From: Streptomyces sp. DSM 110735
GTDB lineage: Bacteria > Actinomycetota > Actinomycetes > Streptomycetales > Streptomycetaceae
Assembly: GCF_016482685.1 (NCBI RefSeq)
Contig: NZ_JACYHF010000018.1
Coordinates: 79,527-143,526, forward strand
Length of the DNA: 64,000 nucleotides
Direction: 5' to 3'
Each line of letters starts with the position of its first letter. The first letter of the stretch is position 1. The translations under genes and the position numbers were made by a program. Below are positions 16,644 to 26,168 of the stretch, piece after piece. The notes beneath the pieces were generated by a model. It did not search any database. It was not told where the DNA came from and worked only from the letters and a program-made list of their open reading frames with translations.

Positions 16644-17048
16644 GTGAATGAGATCCGGCGTGGCACGCTTCAGGAGCAGACCTTCTACGAGCAGGTCGGC
16701 GGGGAGGAGACGTTCCGGCGGCTCGTCCACCGCTTCTACGAGGGCGTCGCGGAGGACCCGCTGCTCAAGCCGATGTACCCGGAGGAGGACCTGGGTCCGG
16801 CGGAGGAGCGGCTGACGCTCTTCCTCATCCAGTACTGGGGCGGTCCGACCACCTACAGCGAGAACCGGGGGCATCCCCGGCTGCGGATGCGGCACGCGCC
16901 GTTCGCCGTGGACCGGGCCGCGCACGACGCCTGGCTGAAGCACATGCGGGTGGCGGTGGACGAGCTGGAGCTCTCCGAGGAGCACGAGCGGACGCTGTGG
17001 AACTACCTCACGTACGCCGCCGCCTCGATGGTCAACACCGAGGGCTGA
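16644..17048 (+). CDS. glbO: Group II truncated haemoglobin (trHbO)
   Basis: 134 residues, GTG start. It is a 2-on-2 haem globin: FYEQVGGEETFRRLVHRFYEGV carries the B-helix Phe/Tyr pair, LRMRHAPF holds the proximal histidine, and DAWLKHM supplies the G8 tryptophan diagnostic of group II. Cytosolic oxygen/NO or peroxide chemistry is the usual role. It follows the HxlR gene by 67 bases, but the spacing and start suggest its own promoter. Confidence 0.92.
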   Translation: MNEIRRGTLQEQTFYEQVGGEETFRRLVHRFYEGVAEDPLLKPMYPEEDLGPAEERLTLFLIQYWGGPTTYSENRGHPRLRMRHAPFAVDRAAHDAWLKHMRVAVDELELSEEHERTLWNYLTYAAASMVNTEG

Positions 17049-17075
17049 AGCCCGAGAAGCCCCCGCCGAAACAGG

Positions 17076-17753
17076 TCAGCGCACGCTGACGCCGAGCGCG
17101 CCGAGCCCCGCCCCGCGCACGGCGACCGAGCCGTACGGCGTGCGCAGCCGCAGCCAGGTGCCCGAGGACAGCAGGACGACGTCCGCCGCGCCGGTGCCGG
17201 GGCGCAGGAAACCGAGCGAGTGCGCCGCGTGCACGGCGCGCAGCGGGAGCCGGGTCGTACCGATCTCGCGGGACCAGATCTCCCGTCCCGTACGGTCCAG
17301 TTCGGCGCGGGTGCGCGCCTCGGGCGCCAGTTCCTCGGTGCGGGCGCGGAACTCCGCGACCGACTGGCCGACGGTACGGCGCAGTTCCTCCGGGGCGGGC
17401 AGCCCCGGCTCGGGACGCCAGCCGCCGCGCGGCGGCAGCACCCCGGCCCACGGCGGACCCGTGACGGCGGCGGGTACGGCGGCGGTGGCCGCCCGGTCGT
17501 CCAGGGACTCCAGCAGTTCACCGGCGGAGACGGTCGCGTCGAGGGTGACGTCGAGCCCGTCCTCGTACGGCTTGGCGAGCCGCGCCGTACGGATGGCGAG
17601 CACCTCGAAGGACGGTGGCCGGCCGAAGACGGCGAGCGCCGTGCCCGCCGCCTGGAGACGCACCGCCGCTCCCCGGTCGTAATGGAGCAGCCGGGAGAGG
17701 AAGGCGCCGAGGTCCGCCGCCTCCCTCTCGTCGGCGAGGTGGAGCACCGTCAT
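17076..17753 (-). CDS. Conserved hypothetical protein
   Basis: 225 residues, no membrane segments or export signal. MTVLHLADEREAADLGAFLSRLLHYDRGAAVRLQ opens a soluble alpha/beta protein of a type widespread in Streptomyces. The gene starts inside the stop of the thioesterase gene (4-base overlap), so the two are translationally coupled. Function not recognisable. Confidence 0.75.
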   Translation of the reverse strand: MTVLHLADEREAADLGAFLSRLLHYDRGAAVRLQAAGTALAVFGRPPSFEVLAIRTARLAKPYEDGLDVTLDATVSAGELLESLDDRAATAAVPAAVTGPPWAGVLPPRGGWRPEPGLPAPEELRRTVGQSVAEFRARTEELAPEARTRAELDRTGREIWSREIGTTRLPLRAVHAAHSLGFLRPGTGAADVVLLSSGTWLRLRTPYGSVAVRGAGLGALGVSVR

Positions 17754-18184
17754 GCGGCGACGGCCTTTTCCTCGTCACTCGCGCCGGTTCTGCCGCCGTC
17801 GTCAGTGTACTCGCTGAGGAACTCGCGCTCCTCGGCGGTGATCCGACGGGGGCGCTGAGCCTCGAAGTCGAACGGGACGATCACGGTGGACGCCCGGACG
17901 TAGACGAGATCGTCGTCCTTCACCTCGTAGGTGAGGGTGAAGGACGCGGCCCTGATCTCGGTGACCCACAGCTCGATGTCGACCGGCGCGTGCCGGTGGA
18001 CGAGCTGGCGCTTGTAGTCGATCTCGTGTCGCGCCACGACCGACCCCTGCTTGAAGTCCTTGTCCGGACGGAACAGGAAGTCGATACGGGCCTCCTCCAG
18101 ATAGCGGAGGAACACCACGTTGTTGACGTGGCCGTACGCGTCCATGTCCGCCCAGCGCAGCGGGCAGCGGTAGATGTGGCGCAA
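17750..18184 (-). CDS. Acyl-CoA thioesterase, 4HBT hotdog family
   Basis: 144 residues. The hotdog signature is WADMDAYGHVNNVVFLRYLEEARIDFL. The aspartate in WADMDAYGHVNN is the catalytic residue position of 4-hydroxybenzoyl-CoA-type thioesterases. It starts 7 bases after the ettA stop on the same strand and probably shares its transcript. Likely cytosolic hydrolysis of an acyl-CoA; specificity unknown. Confidence 0.9.
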   Translation of the reverse strand: MRHIYRCPLRWADMDAYGHVNNVVFLRYLEEARIDFLFRPDKDFKQGSVVARHEIDYKRQLVHRHAPVDIELWVTEIRAASFTLTYEVKDDDLVYVRASTVIVPFDFEAQRPRRITAEEREFLSEYTDDGGRTGASDEEKAVAA

Positions 18185-18191
18185 GGTGAGA

Positions 18192-19856
<1,665 letters not shown>

Positions 19857-19890
19857 GAGAAACCGTCCGGCAGCTTGAAATCTGGCAGTG

Positions 19891-20007
19891 GGCAGATACA
19901 CCCCATCTTGCCGTACGGCCAGGCTTCCGCGGAAACTCGTTCTTGGCGGGGGGTGTGAGCTGGGGGTTCGTCGCGGAGGCGGGTGACTTGGCTGTCACTG
20001 TCGGTGG
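19891..20007 (-). promoter_or_regulatory. ettA leader block that recurs at 38225-38347
   Basis: Read toward ettA, two sub-blocks (one including ACCGACAGTGACAG, the other ACGAGTTTCCGC then TGGCCGTAC, GGCAAGATGGGG) recur on the + strand at 38225-38347. The same order and almost the same spacing (42 and 44 bases) hold. The block ends 34 bases before the TTG start. It may be a promoter, leader RNA or regulator site; the sequence does not say which. Confidence 0.5.
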
Positions 20008-20132
20008 CCGTCGTCGGCTCGCACAGCCCCGGTACATCCCGGCGCCAGCCCCTGCCCTTACCGATCTCAACCAAAAACGCACGAATCGTCGACATCCGGG
20101 CTAGCCTGGCGCTCCACCATCTGGGGGGATGT

Positions 20133-20657
20133 ATGGGACTGCGCATCAACAAGTCGTTCAAGATCGCACCTGGTGTCCGCGTCCGTCTCGGCACAAAGTC
20201 GAGCAGCCTGAGCATCGGGGGCAAGGCCGGCCGAGTGACCATCAACAGCCGCGGTCGCCGTACGACGACTGTGCGCCTCGCCCCTGGCGTCTCCTACTCC
20301 ACTTCCTCCACTTCCTCTTCGAAGGGAACAAGACCGAAGCCAAGCCGCGCTCCCGCTGCCGCACCGGCTACCCCGTCCGGCAGAGCCCCCCTTGGAGCAC
20401 TCATCGCGCCGCGCCGAAACAGTACTGAAGGCTGGGTAGCGGCCGACGAACGAGGCGTCGTCGTACATCGGAGAGATCTTGAGGACGTCCGCATTCCGCT
20501 AGTGCACCTTGCCTCCGCAGAGCTGGACGGGAAGGAGCTCACGCTGAAAACGTCAGACGCGACGACCTACCACCTGAGGCTCACTACCTTTTCCACTGCG
20601 CGGGATCTCCGGTTCGTAGAGGCCTTGGCTCGCGCTGCTCGGCTGACTCAGAGCTGA
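20133..20657 (+). CDS. DUF4236 domain protein
   Basis: 174 residues, ATG preceded by GGGGGGAT. The N-terminal ~60 residues are the DUF4236 beta-repeat: LRINKSFKIAPGVRVRLG, SSSLSIGGKAGRVTIN, RRTTTVRLAPGVSYS. A Ser/Pro linker leads to a C-terminal domain (GWVAADERGVVVHRRDLEDVRIPL) resembling a PH-like sensor fold. Function unknown. Divergent from ettA. Confidence 0.8.
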   Translation: MGLRINKSFKIAPGVRVRLGTKSSSLSIGGKAGRVTINSRGRRTTTVRLAPGVSYSTSSTSSSKGTRPKPSRAPAAAPATPSGRAPLGALIAPRRNSTEGWVAADERGVVVHRRDLEDVRIPLVHLASAELDGKELTLKTSDATTYHLRLTTFSTARDLRFVEALARAARLTQS

Positions 20658-20933
20658 CGACGCTCAGCGTGCACCCATGACGGCGAGCCATGGCCCCAGG
20701 GAATCACCCTCGCGGAACGGCTGACCGCCACATCGACGGGGACACTGACCGTCACCGGAGTGCCGGGCAGCCAGACGACCGCCGTCCTCAGCAGTCGAGG
20801 ACGTGAGGGATGGCACTGGTCGGCAAGGGATCCCGGTGGATCGCCGTGAACGGCATGACCTACCACTGACGCCCACCACACGGACCCACCTACAGCCAGG
20901 CCCTGACCTGGGCGCTGAAACTCAGGCCGGGAG

Positions 20934-21101
20934 CTACTTCTTACGCCGCCGCCCCGCCTTCTTCTTCAACTCAGCCTGCCCCCGCTGCGTCCAGTCCCCT
21001 TGATGGCGATAGCAGCGCGCCGTCCCCTTCATCGTCTTGTTCTGGCAGCGGCGTCCAGCCTCCGTAGGCCAGCCGCACTTGCCCTGCTTCCACTCCCCCA
21101 C
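20934..21101 (-). CDS. Small Cys/His protein (55 residues), probable zinc knuckle
   Basis: Short frame from GTG 21101 to TAG. It contains C9, C19, C30 and H33 arranged CX9CX10CX2H (GKCGWPT, GRRCQN, GTARCYRHQ) and a basic C-terminus (KKKAGRRRKK). The pattern is the compact zinc-binding type found in small actinomycete and phage proteins that bind nucleic acid. A stop codon lies directly upstream in frame, so the GTG (with GGGGGTGG before it) is essentially the only start. A longer frame overlaps it on the same strand but is low-complexity. Confidence 0.55.
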   Translation of the reverse strand: MGEWKQGKCGWPTEAGRRCQNKTMKGTARCYRHQGDWTQRGQAELKKKAGRRRKK

Positions 21102-21249
21102 AGTCCACCCCCAGGCAGCTCACGGCATGTGTCGACCCCAGGGTGCGCGACCGTACAGGCGTGCGGCAGGGCGCAGGGCGGGCGGAATCGGCGCTACGCG
21201 CGCACGCGGGTTGGTACGTCGAAGCGCGCCGGAATCCGGCACCGCCGGA

Positions 21250-21274
21250 AAAGGTGACGTGAGCTGTCACCTTT
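21250..21274. promoter_or_regulatory. Perfect 9-bp palindrome upstream of the SDR gene
   Basis: AAAGGTGAC (21250-21258) and GTCACCTTT (21266-21274) are exact reverse complements with a 7-base spacer, ending 18 bases before the SDR ATG. It is a good candidate operator for the WYL regulator encoded just downstream. Confidence 0.5.
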
Positions 21275-21292
21275 GGCGTGCACCGTGGTGGC

Positions 21293-22246
21293 ATGGAGAA
21301 CGACACCACCCCCCAGGACGCCCCCCGCCCCCTCACGAACCGCGTCGCGCTCGTCGCCGGAGCCACCCGAGGTGCCGGTCGCGCGCTCGCCGTGGAGCTG
21401 GGGCGCGCCGGAGCCACCGTGTACGTCACCGGCCGCACCACCCGGGACCGGGTCAGCGAGGTCGGCAGGGCGACGGAGACCATCGAGGAGACAGCGGAGC
21501 TGGTCGGCGCGGTCGGCGGCACAGGCGTCGCCGTCCCCACCGATCATCTGGACGAGGACCAGGTACGCGCTCCCGTCGAGCGGATCGACCGTGAGCAGGG
21601 CCGACTCGACATCCTCGTCAACGATCTCTGGGGCGGCGAGCATCTGCTCGGCGGCTCGGTGTTCGGGAAGAAGAGCTGGGAGACGCCGCTCGCGGACGGG
21701 CTGCGCATCCTCGAACTCGGGGTGCGGTCGCACGTGATCACCGCGGCGCTCGCGCTACCGCTGCTGATCCGCTCGGACGCGCCGCTGCTGGTGGAAGTCA
21801 CGGACGGTACGGCGGAGTTCAACCGCACCTACCGCGACAACCTCTACTACGACCTCGCGAAGACCGCCCCCATCCGGATCGCCTACGGGCTGGGCGCGGA
21901 ACTGGCGGCGTACGGAGGCACGGCCGTCTCCGTGACGCCGGGCTTCCTGCGCTCGGAGCAGATGCTCGCCCACTTCGGCGTGACGGAGGAGAACTGGCGC
22001 GACGCCGCGGCGAAGGAACCGGACTTCGCCGTCGCCGAGTCGCCGTACTACCTCGCCCGAGGGGTCGCCGCACTCGCCGCCGACCCGGAAAGGGCGACCC
22101 GCTGGAACCGGAAGTCCACCTCCAGCGCGGAACTCGCCAAGGTCTACGACGTACGGGACGTGGACGGCAGCCGACCGGACGCGTGGGCGTACTTCGCCGA
22201 GGTCAAGTTCGCCGGAAAGCCCGGCACTCCGGACGACTACCGCTGA
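21293..22246 (+). CDS. SDR-family oxidoreductase
   Basis: 317 residues from ATG 21293; an in-frame GTG 15 bases earlier is possible. VALVAGATRGAGRALAVELG is the cofactor site and VYVTGRTTRD strand 2. In place of NNAG it has VNDLWGG, and the catalytic Tyr/Lys pair reads YYDLAKTAPIR. These features mark the longer atypical SDR subgroup. The gene converges on the WYL regulator, with the ends overlapping by 10 bases. Confidence 0.88.
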   Translation: MENDTTPQDAPRPLTNRVALVAGATRGAGRALAVELGRAGATVYVTGRTTRDRVSEVGRATETIEETAELVGAVGGTGVAVPTDHLDEDQVRAPVERIDREQGRLDILVNDLWGGEHLLGGSVFGKKSWETPLADGLRILELGVRSHVITAALALPLLIRSDAPLLVEVTDGTAEFNRTYRDNLYYDLAKTAPIRIAYGLGAELAAYGGTAVSVTPGFLRSEQMLAHFGVTEENWRDAAAKEPDFAVAESPYYLARGVAALAADPERATRWNRKSTSSAELAKVYDVRDVDGSRPDAWAYFAEVKFAGKPGTPDDYR

Positions 22247-23265
22247 TCCCCCACCCCGTACAGCTCGGCAACGGCCCGCGCCCGCTCACGGAAGCGGGCG
22301 CGCAGGCTCGCCGGGGCCAGCACCTCCACCTCCGCGCCCAGCTCGGCCAGTTGGGCGAAGGCGACCTCCTCCGCCTCCACCGGCAGGTCGAGCGTGACGC
22401 GCCCGGCGTCGTCGGGTCCGGTCGCGGAACCCAGCGCCTCATCGACCCCGGCCGCGTCCACCACGGCGGGCAGCCGACGCAGCCCTCGCTCGGTCACGCG
22501 CACGGTGACGGTCGTCCGCAGCAGCGCCCGCGCGAACTCGACCGCCTGAGCCTGCCAGTGCGCGGCCAGGTCGAAGGACGGGTCCCGGACGAAGGGTTGA
22601 TCGAGACCCGGGGCAGGGAACAGCCCCGTCACCCGATCGACGCGGTACGTCCGCCAGGCGCCGTCCCGGTCCCGCCCCTCCCCCGGCACGCGCCCCACGA
22701 CGTACCAGACCCCCGCCTTCAGCACGAGCCCGTACGGCTCCAGCAGACGCGTCACCGTGCTGGGCGCCGCCCCGTCCCGCCCCGGCCGCGCGTACGCCAA
22801 CTCGACGGTCCGGTCGGACCACACGGCCCGCGCCAGCTCCGGCAGCAACTCCGGTACCGACGGCTCCCGGAACCACGCCGGAGCGTCCAGATGGAACCGC
22901 CGTACCGACGACTCCGCCGCCTCCCGCAACGACGGCAACAGCGTCGCCGACAGCTTCAGCCGAGCCGCGCCCGCCGCGTCCGCCAGCCCGAGATCGCGCA
23001 GCGCCGTGGGCAGACCGGACAGGAACAGCGTCTCCGCCTCGCTGGGATGCAGCGTGGTCAGCCGCGTCCGATGCCCCGGCGCCAGCCGGTACCCACCCCC
23101 GCGCCCCCGCTCGGACCGGACCGGCACCCCCGCGTCCTGCAACGCCTGAGCGTCCCGGATCACCGTCCGCTCGGAAACCTCCAGCTCCCGGGCGATCTCG
23201 GCAGCGGTCACCCCGGGCCGCGACTGCACGAGCAGCGCCATACGGATCAGACGAGAGGCACGCAT
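22237..23265 (-). CDS. WYL-domain (YafY/DeoR-type) transcriptional regulator
   Basis: 342 residues. The N-terminal HTH is RLIRMALLVQSRPGVTAAEIARELEVSERTVIRDAQAL, with a wing GRGGGYRLAPG. The WYL ligand-sensing region includes TRLLEPYGLVLKAGVWYVVGR and WRTYRVDRV, followed by the WCX end. GGAGGT lies directly before the ATG, too close for a standard site, so initiation may be partly leaderless. Overlapping ends with the SDR gene and the 21250 palindrome suggest it controls that gene. Confidence 0.88.
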   Translation of the reverse strand: MRASRLIRMALLVQSRPGVTAAEIARELEVSERTVIRDAQALQDAGVPVRSERGRGGGYRLAPGHRTRLTTLHPSEAETLFLSGLPTALRDLGLADAAGAARLKLSATLLPSLREAAESSVRRFHLDAPAWFREPSVPELLPELARAVWSDRTVELAYARPGRDGAAPSTVTRLLEPYGLVLKAGVWYVVGRVPGEGRDRDGAWRTYRVDRVTGLFPAPGLDQPFVRDPSFDLAAHWQAQAVEFARALLRTTVTVRVTERGLRRLPAVVDAAGVDEALGSATGPDDAGRVTLDLPVEAEEVAFAQLAELGAEVEVLAPASLRARFRERARAVAELYGVGDQR

Positions 23266-23302
23266 ACCTCCAGCATCCCGGACCCGACGACTGCCCGGCG
23301 CG

Positions 23303-23704
23303 ATGGTGGATACGATCATCATCCCCAGGCGAGCAGGAGTTGACCCAGCAGTGTGGGACGGACCCTTCTACCGCGTTCGGCGTGACGGCTACGAGATCTG
23401 CTTCGTCCCTGACGCCGGCGTACCCCTCGACGAGATCGACGACGTCGACATGTGGGTGATCTTCGAGGACGGGCAGCGCTGGTCGGGGACCATCTACACG
23501 TTGGATGTCGTCCGGCGCACCATGGACCGTTGGCAGCAGAGCGGGGAATGCCTGGGCGGCAGGTTCTTCAGCAACCGGGACGGGCTGATCGCCCGTGACC
23601 GTGGTGTCCCCGCGATGGTCGAGGTCGTCGATCACCTCGTACAAAGCGGTGGCTACAAGTGCGTCTTCCGCGATGTCGGCCGGGAAGAAGACGAGGACGA
23701 TTGA
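23303..23704 (+). CDS. Hypothetical protein
   Basis: 133 residues from ATG 23303. A GTG at 23351 (reads WDGPFYRVRRDGYEICFVPDAG) with GGAG upstream is an alternative start. Acidic, soluble, rich in aromatic residues (MWVIFEDGQRWSGTIYTLDVV). The sequence suggests an immunity-type or SMI1-like small protein only by general character. No family is recognised. Divergent from the WYL gene. Confidence 0.6.
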   Translation: MVDTIIIPRRAGVDPAVWDGPFYRVRRDGYEICFVPDAGVPLDEIDDVDMWVIFEDGQRWSGTIYTLDVVRRTMDRWQQSGECLGGRFFSNRDGLIARDRGVPAMVEVVDHLVQSGGYKCVFRDVGREEDEDD

Positions 23705-23737
23705 GCCGTCGGAGGAGAACCCGGGGTCAGGCCCCCG

Positions 23738-25144
23738 TCACTCCCCCGCCCGCGCCTCACGCCCGCGCAGGAACACCAGCACCGCCCCGCCGATCACCAC
23801 GAAGCCGATCGCCACTCCGGCGATCAAGGGGGTGATCGCCGAGCCACCGGTGGCCGCCAGGTCGGTGCCGGGCGGAGTGTCGGCAGGGAGGGCGACGGGG
23901 GTGGGGTCGCTGAGGGTCTGGGTGGACTTGGTGGTGACGACGCCCTGGGTCTTGCAGTCGAGGACACCGGTGAAGCGGCGGCTGAAGTCGTTGGCGCCAG
24001 TGACCGTGAAGTCGTAGGTGCGGTCCTCCTGGAGGGGGACGGAGACGGTGGTCGCGGTTCCGGCGGCCACCGTGTGCTCCTCGCCCATCAGCTCGAAGGT
24101 GAACGGCTGGTCGCCCTTGTCGGCGACGGTGACGTCCACACCGCTCTTGGCGCAGTTCGTGCGGGCCGAGACCGCGGGGACCGCGCCCTCCGCGGCCCAG
24201 GTGGCGCTCGTCGTCGCGGAGACCGTGGACTCGCTGGAGCCCGCCAGGATCTGGGTCTGGCTGCGGGAGTCGGAGGCGAAGGCGCGCCCGACCGGCACGG
24301 TGGTGGACGCCTGGAGGGTGAGCTGGGTGGAGCCGTCCGGCGCGCCCTCGGGGATGTCGAAGTACAGCCGACTGCCGTCCCGCGCCGAGGTGATCACCTT
24401 GCCGGTCTTGTCGATGATCCGTACTCCGGCGGCGGCCGCGTCCTCGGGCGGGGTCACCGTCACGGTGCCGCCGTTGGTGTGCACGGTCACCGGTCCGAGC
24501 AGATCACCGGCGCGTCCGGAGACGGCGGGCGGGTCCAGGGTCAGGGAGGACTGCGGCTCGGCGGTGTCGCGCGCGCTCTTCTGGAGGTAGTCCGCGAGCT
24601 TCTCGGCGTCCGGGTCCACCGCGTCGACCTTCGCGCCGTCCGAGTAGCGCCAGATGGCCACCTGGGTACCTGCCGCCGCGTCCTGCTCGGTCAGCCCCCG
24701 CGCCCCCGCCTTGCGGGCGAGCGCGGCAAGGTCGTTGACCTGGGGGTAGGAGTTCTGCAGGATCCAGCGGATGCGCCCGGCGTCCTTGTTGGTGCCCAGC
24801 GAGGTGCCGCTCCAGGGGGTCTCCTGGTAGTGCGCGTCGCGCTGGGTGGGGTTGTGCAGGTCGACGCAGTACGTCTGAAGGGTGCCGCCGCCGTCCACGG
24901 ACATCTCGAACAGACCCGCGGGGACCGTCAGATCGGTGCCGTCCTCGTGGATCACGGCCTCGCCGTACGTCTTGAGGCCGTTGATCGTGGCCGTCGCCCC
25001 GCCCTGGGTCTGCGGAGCCTCGTCGGCCAGGGCCGTACCGGCGCCGGAGAGCACACCCACCGCCGCCAGGCCGGAGACCAGGACCACCGCTCCGATACGG
25101 GCGGGCACGGCGGACCGGGTTATCCCAGAGAACGCACCAAGCAC
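23738..25144 (-). CDS. Thioester-domain surface adhesin with LAxTG sorting signal
   Basis: 468 residues from GTG 25144 (GAAGGGGA upstream). The signal peptide covers residues 1-40 (IGAVVLVSGLAAVGVLSGAGTALA). The thioester domain follows: C93 in LQTYCVDLHNPTQ and Q161 in GTQVAIWRYSD are the residues expected to form the internal Cys-Gln thioester that covalently traps host or environmental amines. A middle region of Ig-like folds leads to LAATGG, a membrane helix and RGREARAGE, i.e. a class E sortase substrate. Wall-anchored. Its promoter should lie in the AT-richer stretch up to 25475. Confidence 0.88.
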   Translation of the reverse strand: MLGAFSGITRSAVPARIGAVVLVSGLAAVGVLSGAGTALADEAPQTQGGATATINGLKTYGEAVIHEDGTDLTVPAGLFEMSVDGGGTLQTYCVDLHNPTQRDAHYQETPWSGTSLGTNKDAGRIRWILQNSYPQVNDLAALARKAGARGLTEQDAAAGTQVAIWRYSDGAKVDAVDPDAEKLADYLQKSARDTAEPQSSLTLDPPAVSGRAGDLLGPVTVHTNGGTVTVTPPEDAAAAGVRIIDKTGKVITSARDGSRLYFDIPEGAPDGSTQLTLQASTTVPVGRAFASDSRSQTQILAGSSESTVSATTSATWAAEGAVPAVSARTNCAKSGVDVTVADKGDQPFTFELMGEEHTVAAGTATTVSVPLQEDRTYDFTVTGANDFSRRFTGVLDCKTQGVVTTKSTQTLSDPTPVALPADTPPGTDLAATGGSAITPLIAGVAIGFVVIGGAVLVFLRGREARAGE

Positions 25145-25475
25145 AGAATTCCCCTTCGAGCAGGACCTGTTGGACGTGGGGGACGGTCCCACCAGCAGAA
25201 ATCGGCAGCCCCAAGGGGGCACGCCCGGCATCCTATGGATCAACGCGGCCGCACTTGCCGGGTCCGGTCTCCGGAGGCCGATCCGAGCCGTAATCGTTAT
25301 CGCGAACGCTGAGAACGAACCGGGCTTGTCGACAAATCCACCGGTCGGTAAGGGTGGGAAGCGGGTGTTCCGCGTGTTCGACCCGTTCGGCGCCCATCCA
25401 CCGATAAGCCGCGGTTCCGTTCCGAGCGCGCCCACGAAGGCTGACAGCCCATCAGTAAGACGGGCTGACGTCACG
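25145..25475. other. Intergenic region between the adhesin and ssbB
   Basis: Contains the adhesin's ribosome binding site and an AT-richer patch around 25285-25350 (CGTAATCGTTATCGCGAACG) suitable for its promoter on the minus strand. A long reading frame crosses it but has no codon character of a gene. Nothing else recognised. Confidence 0.5.
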
Positions 25476-25943
25476 TCATGTCACCCCCGCCGCCGCCTCG
25501 GCCGGACTGTCCTCGGTCTCCTCCGTCGGCGGCGTCTCCCACTCCGGCTCGGGTCGCGTCGCCGCGCGAGGTGGTGTGTCCGGGCGGGACGAGCGCCGGA
25601 AGGCAGCCGTACCGCGTGCCAGGTCGTGCCCGATCGCCACCGCGTCGATGTCCGCCGACGCCCAGTTCTGCTGCCCCTCCCGGGTCTCCGAGCGCACCTT
25701 CAACCTGCCGTGGACCACGACCGGTTGTCCCACCTCCACCGACGCGGCCACGTTGACCGCGAGCTGCCGGTTGGCCCACACCGTGAAGAAGTTGGTGTGC
25801 CCGTCCGTCCAGGCGCTCTTCTCCCGGTCCCAGTAGCGCGAGGTCACCGCGAGCCGGAACCGGGCGGACGGTCCCGCCGCCATGTCCCGGTACAGCGGCT
25901 GCGTCGCCACGTTGCCCACCACGCACACCAAGGTCTCGTTCAT
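25476..25943 (-). CDS. ssbB: Single-stranded DNA-binding protein SsbB
   Basis: 155 residues, ATG with GAGGAGGGG 7 bases upstream. The OB fold runs over residues 1-105: NETLVCVVGNVATQPLYRD, RFRLAVTSRYWDREKSAW, FFTVWANRQLAVNVAASVEVGQPVVVHGRL. The C-terminus ends AEAAAGVT and lacks the acidic DDDIPF-type tip of SsbA. Length and tail match the second Streptomyces SSB (SsbB), implicated in chromosome segregation during sporulation rather than general replication. Confidence 0.88.
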   Translation of the reverse strand: MNETLVCVVGNVATQPLYRDMAAGPSARFRLAVTSRYWDREKSAWTDGHTNFFTVWANRQLAVNVAASVEVGQPVVVHGRLKVRSETREGQQNWASADIDAVAIGHDLARGTAAFRRSSRPDTPPRAATRPEPEWETPPTEETEDSPAEAAAGVT

Positions 25944-26168
25944 CCCGAACCCCTCCTCACCCGGCGCCACGACGCCGGGCCGTCCCCCGTACGAGCCCTT
26001 CCCGTACGGCCTGCGTGCGACCAGACTGCACCCGCTCCGCCGACCCCCGCCGAGCGCTGTGGACCACCTCCGGACCTGTGGAAAACCCCGCCACCCGAGT
26101 GGGTGACGGGGCTTTCCGACGAGCACAGAGACGAGCACGCGGACAAGCGCGCAGCGGCAGGGCGCCGC

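Noticed and set aside
20803..20933. Possible remnant of a small Streptomyces protein (frames reading RWIAVNGMTYH and PTYSQALTW)
   Set aside because: Two short matches in different frames with stops between; too little sequence to call a gene or name a family.
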